A stretch of 64,000 nucleotides of DNA from Diphasiastrum complanatum (Eukaryota > Streptophyta > Lycopodiopsida > Lycopodiales > Lycopodiaceae), in contig CM055098.1 in the NCBI GenBank assembly GCA_029204225.1, positions 6,485,746-6,549,745 of the forward strand, read 5' to 3'. This document shows, piece after piece, positions 1-9,721 of the stretch (the stretch's first letter is position 1; the number at the start of each line of letters is the position of its first letter). A program made the position numbers and the translations under genes. The notes under the pieces were generated by a model. The model made no database searches and was not told the origin of the DNA. It saw only the letters and a list, made by a program, of their open reading frames with translations.

Positions 1-417
1 GTTAAACTAAGCATAAATCGATTAAAACATGCCACAATAAAAGAACCAATGAAAGGAGGCAAGAGGAGGCCCGAGCTCCTTCCCTCAAGCTATGCACCTT
101 CCAATGGGAACACAAGTGAAATAGCAAGATAAGCTCAAAGAGAGAGCAATTTAGCATAATCGAAGCCTTTTTTTTCCTAGACCTTATGTGCTTCTTGGAG
201 GCGAGACTATTGCTGTCGGGAGTGGTAGATTGTGGTGCCGATGCCCTCCATCATTTGCCACCTTAATTTGTCCAGGAAGGGCATCGGTTTGTAATAATGG
301 AGCATACCCTGTAGAAAGTTGTGGGTTTTCCATAGCTCCACCATATCACTGTGCAGGGCTGAAGTGAGTGCAATGCGATTAATAAAGCCTTGCTACGTTG
401 ATGTGGTCTTCTTGCGT
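1..417. other. No gene seen; probable 3' flank of the minus-strand gypsy element
   Basis: No convincing open frame or RNA gene is visible. The stretch is probably the 3' untranslated or LTR side of the minus-strand element that fills the next 9 kb, because that element's last decayed frames run up to it. No LTR boundary (TG..CA with a polypurine tract) could be fixed and the window edge cuts the region. Confidence 0.3.
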
Positions 418-903
418 TCACAGTGATTTATTGATATCAAGGGCTATTTGGGGTAGCCCTCGATCCCAAAAACCCTTGAGTTCTGCCAGAAATGCTACCA
501 GGCCGCAATTGTCCACAAAATATCTGACGTCGCGATCAGGGTTGCCATGGTGCTTCTGGTAGAATACACGGTAGCTGGTAACCATGTCTTCGGCTAAGTT
601 GCCGGTATCGACGCCTGTGAGCTTGGGCCAAAATGTCCTATTTTTGACATTGGTGGCAAGAAACGGTTCTCGCCTTGCTATCGGATAGTAATAAGGATTT
701 GTGCGCTTATAGGAGGGTGCTTCGATATACCATGCCATCAAGGTCTTGCTTTGTAAGAAGAGTTGATGGTGCCAGAGAGGTTGTGGAGCTAGGAGTTTGA
801 CTGCTTTTTTATGTGTTTGACACTGGTCCAAGTTTGGCAATATGTAGCCACCTCGCTCCTTTGTGGTTGGATATTTCTTTGCAAACTCTTGAAAGGCGTG
901 CAA
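418..903 (-). pseudogene. Last downstream ORF of the minus-strand gypsy element, unknown function
   Basis: An open frame of about 160 codons, the last one in the element's transcription direction. It follows the coiled-coil frame (918-2000) closely but in a different phase, so a frameshift probably separates parts of one former protein. The visible protein is mixed basic and aromatic (for example KNRTFWPKLTGVD and DVRYFVDNCGLVAFLAELKGFW), with no motif I recognise. Plant gypsy elements of the Tat/Ogre/Athila type are known to carry extra ORFs outside gag-pol, which is the best context for it. Function is not assigned. Confidence 0.4.
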
Positions 904-917
904 CTCCTTGCTTGGTT

Positions 918-2000
918 CTATGGGTGTGATTCTGTGCTGGATGGTTGGTGCTTCAGAGCAATTGCATGCTGAATTTGGGGATCAGGTTCAGGAGAGAGGG
1001 GAGGGGAAGGGTTAGCTTCAGCAATTCTTTGTGATTCAGGAAAAAATTGGCGTTGAATAAATGGGAGGTTAGTGGTGCCGACGGGGTTAGAAGCAGTGGA
1101 AGGAAAAAGATAATGTTGGGAGCTGGTACCACCAGAGCCTGATGGATTGGTCGGTGCTTGAGCTCCTTGCCTTAGGGGTTGGCCTTGAAAGGAGGAGCCT
1201 TGAGTAGCAGGAGGAGGCTGATGGAATCCTGCTCCAGCTCCACCATCTGGTCCATCAAAGTGGTGCCCAGAATCATGGAACTCGACGTGCTCTACATGGA
1301 TAGACAACATCGACTGGGCAGCTGCCTTTAACCATTTTTCCAGGGTGGCAATGTGCTGGTTCAGGGCCTCGACGGAAGCAAGGTATGATTGTTGTAATTT
1401 AGTGTGCTGCTCCATCATGGTTTTCAACTTTTGGGCCAGCGTTTGATAAGCCACCTCTAGAATGGGAGTTCTCTCAAGAATAGCTGGTGGTGCGAAGTCG
1501 TTGAAGTCCACCAATTCCAGCTGTTCCTTCATAGTGGAACGTGCGGCTTGTGCATCTGCTACGACCTCATCCCTTTATGCTTTGATGTTATCAATGGCAG
1601 TATGCATGTTGGATACCTTCAGTTGAAGCTAGTTATGGAGGTGGATGAGCATCTGTTGTTGTTGTTGATTATAGGTGGTGAGATTTTGGATCTGCAGCTA
1701 TTGTTGCTTGTTTTCCACTTCCAGCCTTGCTTTTTCTTTCTAAAGGTCCACCATAGCGCCATCATCGAATTGCCGCTTGGTATATTGTCGACACTCCTAG
1801 GGTGCCGAATAGATTATATTGCAGCTCATTTACCAACCATACCGCTTTTTGGGCTGTAAGAGGTAACTTCTCCCAAAGGCCAATGTCAGGGAGGATGCAT
1901 GTATAGTTAGGATATGGCATTGGGTTAAAGGGTAGAAAATCATGAACATGGGTAGATGGAGATGAATGAAAGGCAGGAGGAGGTGATTGAGGGAAGATAG
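918..2000 (-). pseudogene. Extra ORF downstream of pol: coiled-coil, Gln/Pro/Gly-rich protein (decayed)
   Basis: The clean part is 918-1532 (about 204 codons). The same frame extends upstream to about 1780 through at least four stops that fall in a Gln-rich stretch (KARLEVENKQQ, YNQQQQQMLIHLHN), so they are most simply read as CAG/CAA to TAG/TAA changes. The N-terminal half has long amphipathic repeats (VAYQTLAQKLKTMMEQHTKL, LNQHIATLEKWLKAAAQ) typical of a coiled coil; the C-terminal half is Gly/Pro/Gln/Ser-rich and probably disordered. It lies after the integrase in the same orientation, as an additional ORF. No enzyme motif is seen, and a structural or nucleic-acid-binding role would be a guess. 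Confidence 0.45.
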
Positions 2001-2020
2001 GTGAAAGAGGTGGGGATATA

Positions 2021-2878
2021 CTACGTGGAGGAGATGCGTGGAGTTAGTAATTGTAAGACGAAATCATCTACATCGACTAGAGTCAAGTAGGGTGGATATT
2101 TGTACGGCTTTTGTGAAAGTGTGGAATCAAAGCCCCTGTTGTAATGGTGTGGAGGTAGTAATAAATGGTGGGGTGGTGGTGGAAGTGTGAGAGCAAGTGA
2201 GAGAGTTGGGGTTGTGGAAGGTGTCGGTGTGGACAGAACCATGCCCACAAGATCAGAACTAGAAGTGCCTACCTCAACTGAGTTGTCTGCTGCTGCCGCT
2301 ACTGCTTGTCTGCATTGTTGGGCCTGTTGGAGTAAGGCCTCCTGCTGCGCTAGGACCTCTTTTGGGACCTGAGAGAGTTTAAAGCTCCCTCTGGATTCAA
2401 CATACTCAGTCCCGATGTCACTGGATAAAATGTCGTGAGGTACATCGGCTTCCGTGCTGACCACCTTCCCTTTTTGCTTCTTAGTTGGTGGTGTTGGTGA
2501 AACTAGTTCTGTTATCAGTTGGGGGTGGCTCACTTCTTGGTGCTCGGATAGATATCATCAAGCTCTGATGGCAGCAGCCGCCCGAGACCCCAGTTGTTTG
2601 GTGACCAACGTGTGGAGGAGATATCCACACTTGGTAGTTGGTTTCCTGGATTTCAGGGCCTCGCACAACTTTTCTGCTAGCTTCTTAGCCCACTTGTAGT
2701 TTTGAGTGGGATCGTCCATGGTGATGGTCAAAGAGAAGAGGTCGCTTGGAGGTATGCAATCCATCTTGGCAGTATGGACCTCGACCATGGTGACGAGGAT
2801 TTCTGAGGTAGCAAAAATGTGTCTGATCAGAATTCGCGGAGATGACAAAGAAATTGTGGGAATTATTCTAGGCTTCAC
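2021..2878 (-). pseudogene. First extra ORF after integrase, with Ala/Gln-rich segment and Pro/Thr-rich tail
   Basis: Two open stretches (2558-2878 and 2021-2533) are probably one broken protein. The first contains a short helical, Lys-rich segment (KWAKKLAEKLCEALKSRK) followed by TTKCGYLLHTLVTKQLGSRA; the second contains a Gln/Ala helix (QEALLQQAQQCRQAVAAAA) and a Pro/Thr/Leu-rich tail. It starts about 330 bp downstream of the integrase stop. The intervening 2879-3204 is AT-rich and shows nothing. No family is recognised. Position and strand suit an accessory ORF of the gypsy element. Confidence 0.4.
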
Positions 2879-3204
2879 TGAATTGTCTACAAATTCTAGT
2901 AGTGAGTATCTGATGCAAAAATGAACATTTTAAATTTCTGAAAAGTTTGTCTCTGAGACAGAATTCGTGGAGGCTAAAAATGAATCGTGCATTGTAGAAA
3001 AGGGGTCAGTCGAATTCTATGGAGATGGTGTGAGACAAATCTTCTGAAAAGAATGACTTTTGTGGTATTCTCAGAGAAAGACTGATTGTATGCTTGATCT
3101 GATAATAGCTTGATGGTGTGAAAAAAAATACACGTCAAAAAAATTGTTGAAATGGCAGGCAGGTTTTTATGAAAAGTAAAGAAGAATAGTAGGAAAGAAA
3201 ACAA

Positions 3205-4300
3205 CTAATACATATCAAGATAAAAAGAGGGCTCATTGTACTTTCTCAGTCTGCTCCCATTGACCACAATGTCGAGGATATCGCTTTGAAGGGTTTGGAG
3301 TTGTACATATCCAGAGGCAAAGATTTTAATGATGTAAGGACCTTGGCCAGAAAATATTAGTTTGCCTTTAAAGGCTTTGGCCTGATATAGCAAAACCTTA
3401 CCTCCAACCTGAAAGTCTCCGAGTTTCAATGATCGATCATGCCATGCTTTTTGTCGGTGTTTGTGAACTTGTTGAGCATGGATGCTGATCCGTCATGTTT
3501 CGCATAGTTGTTTCTGTTGATTATCTAGCTCAAGATTATAGGCCATTTGAAGGGAGGGTATATGGAATTCTACAGGCATAACGGCTTCTTGGCCATATGC
3601 TACCTGGAAAGAGGTTAAGTCGATAGCTCTCTTCGAGGTGGTGTGATAAGCTCAAAGAGCAGCATGAAGTTTGAGTTCTCAATCAGATCGGCTGGATTTG
3701 ACGGTTTTGGTGAGAATTCCACATAGGATTTTATTGGTGGATTTTGCCTGGCCATTGCATCTTGGATAATATGGGAAACTTTTTTGATGTACCACAAAAA
3801 TTTTTGAAAGAATATCGGCAATGACATAGTTAAGAAAATGTCTACCCCTATCATTGATAGATTCTAGAGGACATCTAAAATGAATGATAACCTGTTCATA
3901 GAGAAATTTTGCGGTAGAACGAGCGTCAACATTGTGAACAGCTCTTGCTTCGGCCCATTTGGTACAATAGTCCGTAGCTACTATGATGTAACGAGATTGT
4001 GTGTGTCGAGCAACGTGACTAATGGGTCCGACATAATTAATTCCCCATTTCTAGAAAGCCTGATCAGTGGTTAGAGGGTGTAAGGGCATGTAGTTGGCTT
4101 TTGAAAGCGCTTTGTGCGTTGGCAAACATCACAAGCCTTTGTGTAATTGTGCGTATCCTTGAAGAGTATTGGCCACCAAAAACTGGCCAAAAGGATTTTC
4201 TTCGCAATAAGTTTCAGAAGAGAAATGGCCTGCACCAATACCTTCATGAGTGAGGGAAATTACAAAGGGTATTTCACCTTTAGTAAGACAACGTCGGATG
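3205..4300 (-). pseudogene. Ty3/gypsy integrase (decayed)
   Basis: The integrase inserts retroelement cDNA into the genome. The N-terminal zinc-binding part begins near 4250 (HEGIGAGHFSSETYC) with its downstream Cys pair at the end of the clean frame. The core reads through stops: WGINYVGPI and IIVATDYCTKWAEARAV carry the first acidic part, and a later stretch reads NGQAKSTNK. The C-terminal segment 3205-3429 is clean and has the GPY-type signature (GPYIIKIFASGYVQLQT), then VVNGSRLRKY before the stop. There is no chromodomain. The same tail is found in the plus-strand element at 57.0-57.2 kb. Several stops make it inactive. Confidence 0.75.
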
Positions 4301-5007
4301 ATTCCATCTAACCCTTTCTTGTATAGTTGGCCTGCAATTAACGTATAAGGTTTGGTTTTGAGGACCAATGCACGTTGTTCAGGTTTAGATAAGGAAGGAT
4401 TCATCTGCCCTAAAGTTAAATACTTTGTGATTTCCTTAGCCCATACGAGAGTAGAGTCAACTTGGAAAAGGATGGCATCTGATAAATCATCATTGACGCC
4501 TTGATCAGGGGTGGGAAGGTTAGGGATTCGAGATAGATGATCTGCTAGAAAATGTTGAACTCCCTTACGAACCACGATCCTAAACTCAAATTCTCGCAGT
4601 AATAGGATCCATCTAGTAATACGGCCTGTGGTGCAAGTCTTGTTGATGAGATATAACAGTGCTTGATGATCAGTGAAGAATGCAAAAACTTTTCTCAGAA
4701 GATAGTGGCAAAACTTCTGAACCGCATATACTTTTGCCAAGGCTTCACGTTCGACAGTGGTGTGATTGACTTTAGTAGGTATCAATTGTCTACTAAGAAA
4801 ATGGATGGGGTAGTCCTTTTTGAATTCTCTCGGTTGGGTGAGCACTACTCCAATGGCATACTTGGATGCATCGGTATGCACATGGAATTCTTTAGAATAA
4901 TCAGGAGCCCGGAGGATAGTTGCATTGGTAAGGGCTTATTTAAGTTGACTAACTGTGACGCGTTGTTCATATGTCCATTTGGGAACTGCAACTACTTTGT
5001 AGATTAA
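4301..5007 (-). pseudogene. Ty3/gypsy RNase H domain
   Basis: RNase H degrades the RNA strand of the RNA/DNA hybrid during reverse transcription. The frame opens with HTDASKYAIGVVL, then VEREALAKVYAVQKFCHYLL, FFTDHQALLYL and FLADHLSR, giving the expected D-E-D-D order over about 120 residues. It continues without a stop into the start of the integrase (to 4129). This is one of the best preserved parts of the element. RT lies immediately upstream and integrase immediately downstream, the normal gypsy order. Confidence 0.8.
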
Positions 5008-6009
5008 GCATGCTTTATTAGTAAAATCGAAAATAAAACACCGATAGTAGTTGGCGTGGCCAAGGAAAGAGTAAACTTTGCATATCGTACGCGATTCTGG
5101 TAGATTTTGAATGACAAGGATCTTTTTGGGGTCAGTGGCAATGCCATTTTGAGAAATAATATGTCCTAACACAATACCATGTGTTACCCAAATCTGGCAT
5201 TTTTCAGGATTAAGGGAGATGCCAAAGGATTGACATTGGATAAATTTTTTTCGAGCATAGACAGATGGTGTGTTTCTTCTGAATGTGCAACTAAATCGTC
5301 CAAGTAAACCTCTAGGGTATCGCCCATCTGCTGAGAAAAGACAACTTGCATAACACGTTGGAAGGTGCTAGGGGCAATGCAGAGACCGAAAGGCATGACT
5401 TTCCAGCAGAAGGTTAAAAGCGGTTTTATGTTGATCTTCTTCAGCAATTTGGATCATATTGTATCCACTAAAGCCATCTAAGGAGGAGTAAGCCTCATCT
5501 CCTGCTAGATTTTCTAAGATGGATTCTTCGAAAGGTAATGGAAAATGATCACGTTTGGTGACGGCGTTAAGTTTCTTAAAGTCGACACAAATTCGAAGTT
5601 TTCCATTTTTCTTGGGAACGATGACAATTGGGGAGACCCACTCAGTATGCTCGATTTCATAGATAAGTCCCGCATCTAAGAGGCGTTGTAATTCTTCTTT
5701 GATCTTGGCCTTATAGATTGGATTGCATTAGTATGGACGACTAGCAGTTGGCCTCGCACCCGGTTTAAGCAGAATACAATGCACAATTACCTGGGGTGAG
5801 ACACCTTTCATGTCTTTATAGGTCCATGCAAAGACATGTCTATATTTTCGCAGGAGCTTTTCAAGCCATCTGCTTTGTTCGCAATTGAGATGAGCTCCGA
5901 TGTGGACTCTATATTCGTTGGTTTCATTTGGCTCACTCAGAAAAAAGGGTGATAGTTCACGCAGGACCTTGATAGGGCGAATTATTGTTGGATTATTCTC
6001 CTTCTTACC
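5008..6009 (-). pseudogene. Ty3/gypsy reverse transcriptase (decayed)
   Basis: Motifs in order on the minus strand: HVFAWTYKDMKG (near 5830), an in-frame TAA at 5728-5730, SPIVIVPKKNGKLRICVDF (near 5600), SSLDGFSGYNMIQI (near 5470), a frameshift near 5410, VMPFGLCIAPSTFQRVM (near 5370), the catalytic VYLDDL (near 5300) and LGHIISQNGI (near 5160). This is the standard palm and fingers layout of a gypsy RT, followed by the connection to RNase H. The N-terminal junction with the polyprotein linker is split by the solo LTR at 6010-7108. Confidence 0.8.
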
Positions 6010-7108
6010 AATTGCCTAGTCGGTTTTAGTCTTCATCTATTGTTTATCCAGTTCTATAGATTTTCTCGTGTGTTTACACAGTCTGCAGAATTACAAGTGT
6101 TTTTACACAATCTGTAGAATTACATGGAGTTTACAACAGTGTCGCATTTTTTGCCTAACAAAAATCTCGTGTAAAATCACAATGTTGCATTTTTTGTTTT
6201 TTTCGAAGAGCCTGAAATGTTAAGGAAATGACTCTGGCAAAGTGTGGGGCAATCCCAAATGAGATTTAAGGGCACCTTTGCCTTTTTCACTTTTTGCGAG
6301 AAACCCAACAGTGTCGCCTGTGGCTGTTTTAGTTCATTTCTACAGAGCTACAATTTTGGTTCATTCATGCAGACAAAACGTTTACGACCAATTTCATCGC
6401 TTATCAGCAATCAATGACAAGGACTGGATGGATGCCAACAGATCACTAGCCAACAGGCGATTGCAATTGACGACCTAATTTCTTAGTATAAATAGTTGTT
6501 CATATTCATAGAGATTAATTCATTGAAAATCAAAATTATCAGAAGCGTTTGAATAGTTAGCTTTCTCTCTCGAGCCTGCGAGCTTGAACACTCATGAGCA
6601 TTGCAGCTCACTTCTTAGAGTTGTTTTAGAGATTGCTATTGCGCTACTGCTCATCAGCATTGAGCATTAATTCAGACTTCATTTTTAGCTGCTCAAAGAT
6701 AGCATAGAGCGCGCGGCTTCAATCCACAACTTATTGTACTCATTTACTTATGTTCCATTTTGAATCAATACTATTCCTTGTTGCATTCAGTTTCGTCTCA
6801 GAATGTATGCGTTTCTATATTTCTTCGCGAACAATTCGCGACTAATTATTTGTCTAATAATTTTCGATGCTTAATTGTTTGGCTACATAATCATTGTAGT
6901 ACAGGCAATTTCAAAGTTAGTTACTATAAGTTCAAACGTGATTTTTATCACTATTGTTTTGTTTGAGATTGATAGGCGTAGTCATGCATTGGAAAGATGA
7001 AGATAGTTTATTCCGCCATGCACGAAAGGTTTTCTTTCTAGACACACAAATTATTTTCATTCGTTTCTTTTCGAGCTAGACCTATCTTCTGGATACACTT
7101 TCCGACAA
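6010..7108 (+). mobile_element. Solo Ty1/copia LTR inserted in the gypsy element
   Basis: The sequence resembles the copia LTR at 34155-35403, sharing stretches such as gttcgcgactaattatttgtc-like text, ATAGGCGTAGTCATGCATTG and TTTCTTTTCGAGCT, in plus orientation. It is flanked by TTACC at 6005-6009 and 7109-7113, a candidate 5-bp target duplication. Excising the LTR plus one TTACC copy joins the two halves of the gypsy polyprotein exactly in frame, which supports both boundaries within a few bases. The ends are not clean TG..CA, so precise termini are uncertain. It is a solo LTR: no internal region is present. Confidence 0.8.
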
Positions 7109-7113
7109 TTACC

Positions 7114-7783
7114 ATTTGGCTCATGTGGTGCTTGGGGTAATTGGATTGTGACATCCTCAATTGTATAGTCCTTAAAGCATGCAAGAACATCATGGGCTGG
7201 AGATTCAAGGGGGGCCTTGCCTTTCACCTACCGGGATGGTGATTGGGAACGTTTGGGGTTTGGGGATAGAAGCACTCATAGGAACTTTCCTAGCAGTTGT
7301 GAAGTCACCATGCGACTGAATTTGAAGTGGTTTTTTCATCTTTTATTTCATAGCGTGGCCACGTGGTTGAGGCTTCGGCTGTGGGGAGGTGTGTGGATGA
7401 GGAACGAGTGGTACGTCATGGAGGATCTCATCATCAATTTGAAAGATGGTATCCTCCTCATAGAGATCCCATGGATAGTTTGGGCATTTGACACTGTAGA
7501 ATTTTATATCAGGCTTTTCAACTGCAACCTTGGCAACCGGTTCGACCTTGGAAGCATGTCGCGCATAGGCCCTAAGTGGAAGTGCCTCCATGTAATTGAG
7601 GATCTGAATATCTGAAATGTCCAAATCTTCTTGGCAGTTCTGAATTCGTAAGTCATTCTCATCACCTACGAATAAATCTTTTGATTCATTAGTAGGTAGC
7701 CATGCAACATTTAGTAACTCATCATTGTGTGGAAGAATATCAATAAAATTGATATTGATGATAGGTGTATCAAGATCAGGTAA
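7114..7783 (-). pseudogene. Gypsy polyprotein linker between protease and RT
   Basis: An open stretch at 7343-7624 reads FYSVKCPNYPWDLYEEDTIF and QIDDEILHD, and near 7150 the frame reads IEDVTIQLPQAPHEPNG. The second matches the linker of the plus-strand gypsy element (DVVIQLPQPHREP at about 55.8 kb), which places it just before the RT. Such regions usually have no enzymatic role. The right-hand end joins the protease frame; the left-hand end is cut by the solo LTR. Confidence 0.6.
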
Positions 7784-8383
7784 TTAATTGTGATCGAACG
7801 GGAGTGGAGAGGTACAGTCATCCTGATGCTGAGCGCAATAATTGACATTCACACAATCAATGGTAGCTAAACTGTGACTCCAGTTTATAATGTCAATAGA
7901 ATTAACATAATGACCTTTTTCGTGGCTGGATTGGTATGGTTCAAACACTAAATTGGTGGTTGAGGACCCTTTGTCATGAATGCATGCAGGTTTGAGTTTG
8001 CCCATTGAATCAATGGTGACATAACTGTCACGATTTCCAAAAGTGACTCGACCTTTGCTCCAGTCATGAATGACTCTTGCATTGGTGAGCCACGGACGAC
8101 CAAATAGTATTTCATAGGAATAGGCATTATTGGGAATATCAAGGACTACGAGATCGACATAAAACTTCAGACCTCCTAGTTTGATCAGCACTTGTGGAAG
8201 GAAATTGGTAGGTCAGACCACACTTTGATTAGCCATCCTAAGTTGACAAGTGGGTTTGGCAAGCTTGTCTCTCAGATTCCATTCTAGCATGAGGGATTTG
8301 GAAATGATATTGACACCGGAGCCACCATCGAGAATTGCTAAAACTTTACAGGATTGGTGATGGGTAGCTGGGATCTTGATAAC
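7784..8383 (-). pseudogene. Retropepsin-type aspartic protease of the gypsy element
   Basis: The protease cleaves the retroelement polyprotein. The active-site loop reads LAILDGGSGVN (near 8300), normal D-[ST]-G being D-G-G here, a possible loss of function. It is followed by ISKSLMLEWNL, an in-frame TGA near 8220, and the second half with LVVLDIPNNAYSYEILFGRP and WLTNARVIHDWSKGRVTFG. Downstream, HYVNSIDIINWSHSLATIDC matches the equivalent place in the plus-strand gypsy element (TDIINWGHALATMDC). The frame is continuous with the upstream linker and histone-like region apart from single stops. Confidence 0.75.
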
Positions 8384-9016
8384 TTACTTCGTATGATAAG
8401 ATATGAGCAAATACTTTGTTGCTGGTGTGAATCCACTTTTCAGACACTGTGAAAATGTGTCATTGTTCTCCTTGAAGGCCCGAAGCAGGAAGTTACTCTG
8501 CACCAGCAACTCATTTGATGAATCTCTTGCAATGTCATATTGCAAGAGTGTAAGCTCGAACTCTATCACAGGATCACTGATAGAAGCTCGTCTGTCTTTG
8601 AGATCCAGGCAATCTAGAACTCTAAAATTAATACTAAAATCAAGTTCATCTAGTCTAAAACAAAAAGGAGTACCAATTGTATCTATAGCATCCGATATGT
8701 CTTTCTCAAATTTAAGATAATCATCCGAATCTATATGTGTATAAAAATTGGGAGGAGGAGGAGGAGGTGGATGTGTAGTATCTACAACAATTATAGGAGT
8801 ATCCTAAATAGAGGTAGCTATATTTACAGCATTATCAACAACAACATTATCTACAATGGATTCTGGAATAGGCTTCACAGAATCTGAAGGCTTAGGCTTC
8901 ACTTTCTTAGGAGCACGCTTGGGGGCTGTCTGCTTCCTAGGACGCTTCGTAGGAAGATTAGTCCTATCTATAGGAGTTGGTCTAGGAGCAGCAGGCTGAG
9001 ATACATGTAACCTACA
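8384..9016 (-). pseudogene. Basic, proline-rich linker joining the H3-like domain to the protease
   Basis: This is a single reading frame on the minus strand of about 210 codons broken only by TAG at 8804-8806 and TAA at 8384-8386. It starts with a very basic segment (TKRPRKQTAPKRAPKKVKPK) resembling a histone-tail or H1-like composition, then an acidic/hydrophobic stretch, a run of six prolines (near 8760), then a folded-looking part (NFYTHIDSDDYLKFEKDIS, FELTLLQYDIARDSSNELL). It runs in frame into the protease. It contains no CCHC zinc knuckle and no recognisable capsid motif. In random sequence about ten stops would be expected, so it was once coding. Confidence 0.6.
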
Positions 9017-9393
9017 GTACCTATCCCTCATTTTCATCAGAAGCTGAAAATCCGTGGGCATTATGGTAACCCTCTTGGTATGGATGGCAAGCAAAAAAGA
9101 ATCCTCAAAAAAAGGCTAATATAATCTTCAGCAGCCTCCTGAAGGCACTGAAGAGCACTCGGTGTGAATCTAATGTGCTGTCCGAGATCATTTCTTGTTA
9201 TGTTTCGGACAACATGGTAGAATGGAGCTCTTGGGATCAACAGAGCTGTTGACCTCTGATACTTGCGTATCTTAGAGAGTCACCTGCTGCGGTTGCGCGT
9301 TCTAGGCCTAGCAGGTGGTGTGATGGCAACCGCAGGAGATGAGGATGAGCCAGGAGAGAAGAAGTCTCTCCTTGTCTACTTTCTCCTATCCAT
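9017..9393 (-). pseudogene. Histone H3-like (CENH3-like) domain, N-terminus of the gypsy polyprotein
   Basis: The ATG at 9391-9393 opens MDRRK followed by TAG and TRR, which lines up with the start of the H3 tail (the stop takes the place of Gln5). After a divergent tail comes a TGA at 9280-9282, then LSKIRKYQRSTALLIPRAPF, VVRNIT, RFTPSALQCLQEAAEDY, and, after a one-base frameshift in an A7 run (9107-9113 on the plus strand), EDSFLLAIHTKRVTIMP and TDFQLLMKMRDRY. This covers alpha-N to alpha-3 of the H3 fold. CENH3-like traits are Pro after LLI, EDY rather than EAY, one extra residue in loop 1, and DFQL rather than DIQL; IRKYQ and KRVTIMP are canonical. The frame runs on into the retroelement. 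A chance-adjacent histone pseudogene is the alternative. Confidence 0.8.
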
Positions 9394-9704
9394 GGGCGTG
9401 AACTATGTGATAGCGGACTTGTGCGTGAATGTTAGGATGAGAAGGGAGGGATGATAAAGAACTCACAGATGACCGCTATGTACAGACAAAATGTACGGTA
9501 TATCGGACCTATGCGAGCTGTATATCAGAGAGAATGATTAGATTTGAGGAAAGACGCACAAGTGCGATATGGGGTGACACGTAGGCAGACGTATCGGACC
9601 TGTGCGCATGGAAGGCAGTAGGAGGAATTTTGATTGTGAAGGACGCGCACGAATGCGATATGCGGAGTGGAAAAAAAGTGAAAAAAATTCATTGAAATTT
9701 GTGA

Positions 9705-9711
9705 TTTTATA
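9705..9711 (-). promoter_or_regulatory. TATA box facing the H3-like frame
   Basis: The minus strand reads CGATATAAAATC, a good plant TATA box about 310 bp upstream of the H3-like ATG at 9393. A start site near 9675 would give a leader of about 280 nt. Confidence 0.4.
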
Positions 9712-9721
9712 TCGAAGTTTG

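Larger units (their letters stand above)
418..9393 (-). mobile_element. Decayed Ty3/gypsy (non-chromovirus) retrotransposon with histone H3-like N-terminus
   Basis: Read on the minus strand, the order is histone H3-like domain (9393-9017), linker, retropepsin (LDGGSGVN), acidic linker, reverse transcriptase (YLDD), RNase H, integrase with a GPY-type tail and no chromodomain, then extra downstream ORFs. Protease, post-protease linker and integrase tail match the plus-strand gypsy element at 52.4-57.2 kb piece by piece, so the two belong to one lineage. Scattered stop codons and a few frameshifts show it is dead. A solo copia LTR (6010-7108) interrupts it. No zinc-knuckle Gag was found. The flanking LTRs are not resolved; the 3' one may lie beyond the left edge. 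Confidence 0.8.

Noticed and set aside
1548-1859. Plus-strand open frame of about 100 codons
   Set aside because: Antisense shadow of the minus-strand coiled-coil frame, which has a far more protein-like composition.
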